The notes under the pieces were generated by a model that saw only the letters and a list, made by a program, of their open reading frames with translations, was not told the origin of the DNA and made no database searches. The position numbers and the translations under genes are program-made. A DNA stretch of 64,000 nucleotides from an uncultured Bacteroidales bacterium (GTDB lineage: Bacteria > Bacteroidota > Bacteroidia > Bacteroidales > UBA932): positions 19,592 to 83,591 of the forward strand of contig CALUPG010000011.1 of the NCBI GenBank assembly GCA_944322565.1, given 5' to 3'. Positions within the stretch are counted from its first letter, which is position 1. Every line of letters begins with the position of its first letter. Shown in pieces: positions 63,891 to 64,000 of the stretch.

Positions 63891-64000
63891 GATTTCAGGC
63901 AGTAGGAAGCTTGCTTCCCTTTAGGGTATAATTGACAAAAACGGTTGGTAAAGTCACTGTAAGTTGTTAAAATTCTGTAAAATATAGAGATTAGATGAAA

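Noticed and set aside
1..64000. CRISPR array, prophage, conjugative element or defence island
   Set aside because: No direct-repeat array, cas gene, integrase, capsid or restriction gene is seen; nearly every gene is housekeeping.

Overview
This 64 kb window is chromosomal DNA from a member of the Bacteroidota, most likely order Bacteroidales; the family cannot be fixed from the sequence. The evidence is the gene neighbourhoods (serC-serA-DUF1015, ileS-dksA-like-lspA, a glycogen cluster with GH57 and GT3/GT35 genes), bifunctional FtcD, Bacteroidota-only families (DUF3127, DUF4783, DUF4369-type lipoprotein), and promoters of the Bacteroidota primary sigma type (TTTG, about 19 bases, TAnnTTTG) with almost no Shine-Dalgarno sites. 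Coding density is high. I see no transposase, integrase, phage gene, rRNA or CRISPR array; this is a core-genome segment.

Layout. 1-5754 (minus) is an apparent operon serC-serA-DUF1015-ftcD-hutU that joins serine synthesis to histidine breakdown; hutU runs off the left edge. 5799-7906 (minus) holds pyrI, pyrB and an IMPACT/YigZ gene. 8063-9467 (plus) is an acidic PRiA4_ORF3-like gene overlapping miaA, closed by a perfect hairpin terminator. 9579-12079 (minus) holds a DUF3127 SSB-like gene, an FKBP lipoprotein and nhaA, with recQ divergent. fhs and a PHP phosphatase (minus) follow. 17103-24472 (plus) is DUF308, dnaG, metG, murB and murA. 24506-27289 (minus) holds an O-methyltransferase, an M16 peptidase and an exported protein of unknown function, divergent from dnaX-lptB.

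29989-37645 interleaves a sigma-54-type response regulator and a 1200-residue NtrY-like sensor kinase (both minus, the kinase with rlmH) with cmk-ispH-efp (plus). 38371-41626 (minus) is der, a Cys-rich membrane protein, prs and engB. 41947-55176 (plus) is xseA-xseB followed by the glycogen cluster: branching enzyme, debranching enzyme, a GT4-type glycosyltransferase, a GH57 amylase with a histone-H1-like tail, and a 1412-residue protein fusing a GT3 glycogen synthase to a GT35 phosphorylase, with ribF overlapping its end. The right part has greA, a HIT protein, a thioredoxin-fold lipoprotein without CXXC, tsaB and cvpA (minus), ileS, a DksA-like gene without its zinc site, lspA and tRNA-Ser(UGA).

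Functional links. ftcD and fhs both feed the tetrahydrofolate one-carbon pool, and serine is the other main donor. The glycogen genes cover elongation, branching, debranching, hydrolysis and phosphorolysis. The items I find most worth following up are the DUF1015 protein with a ParB/SerK-like DGHHR motif inside the serine operon, the synthase-phosphorylase fusion, the basic tail on the GH57 enzyme, and the split two-component pair whose regulator lacks a DNA-binding domain. I found no clearly new multi-gene defence or mobile system.
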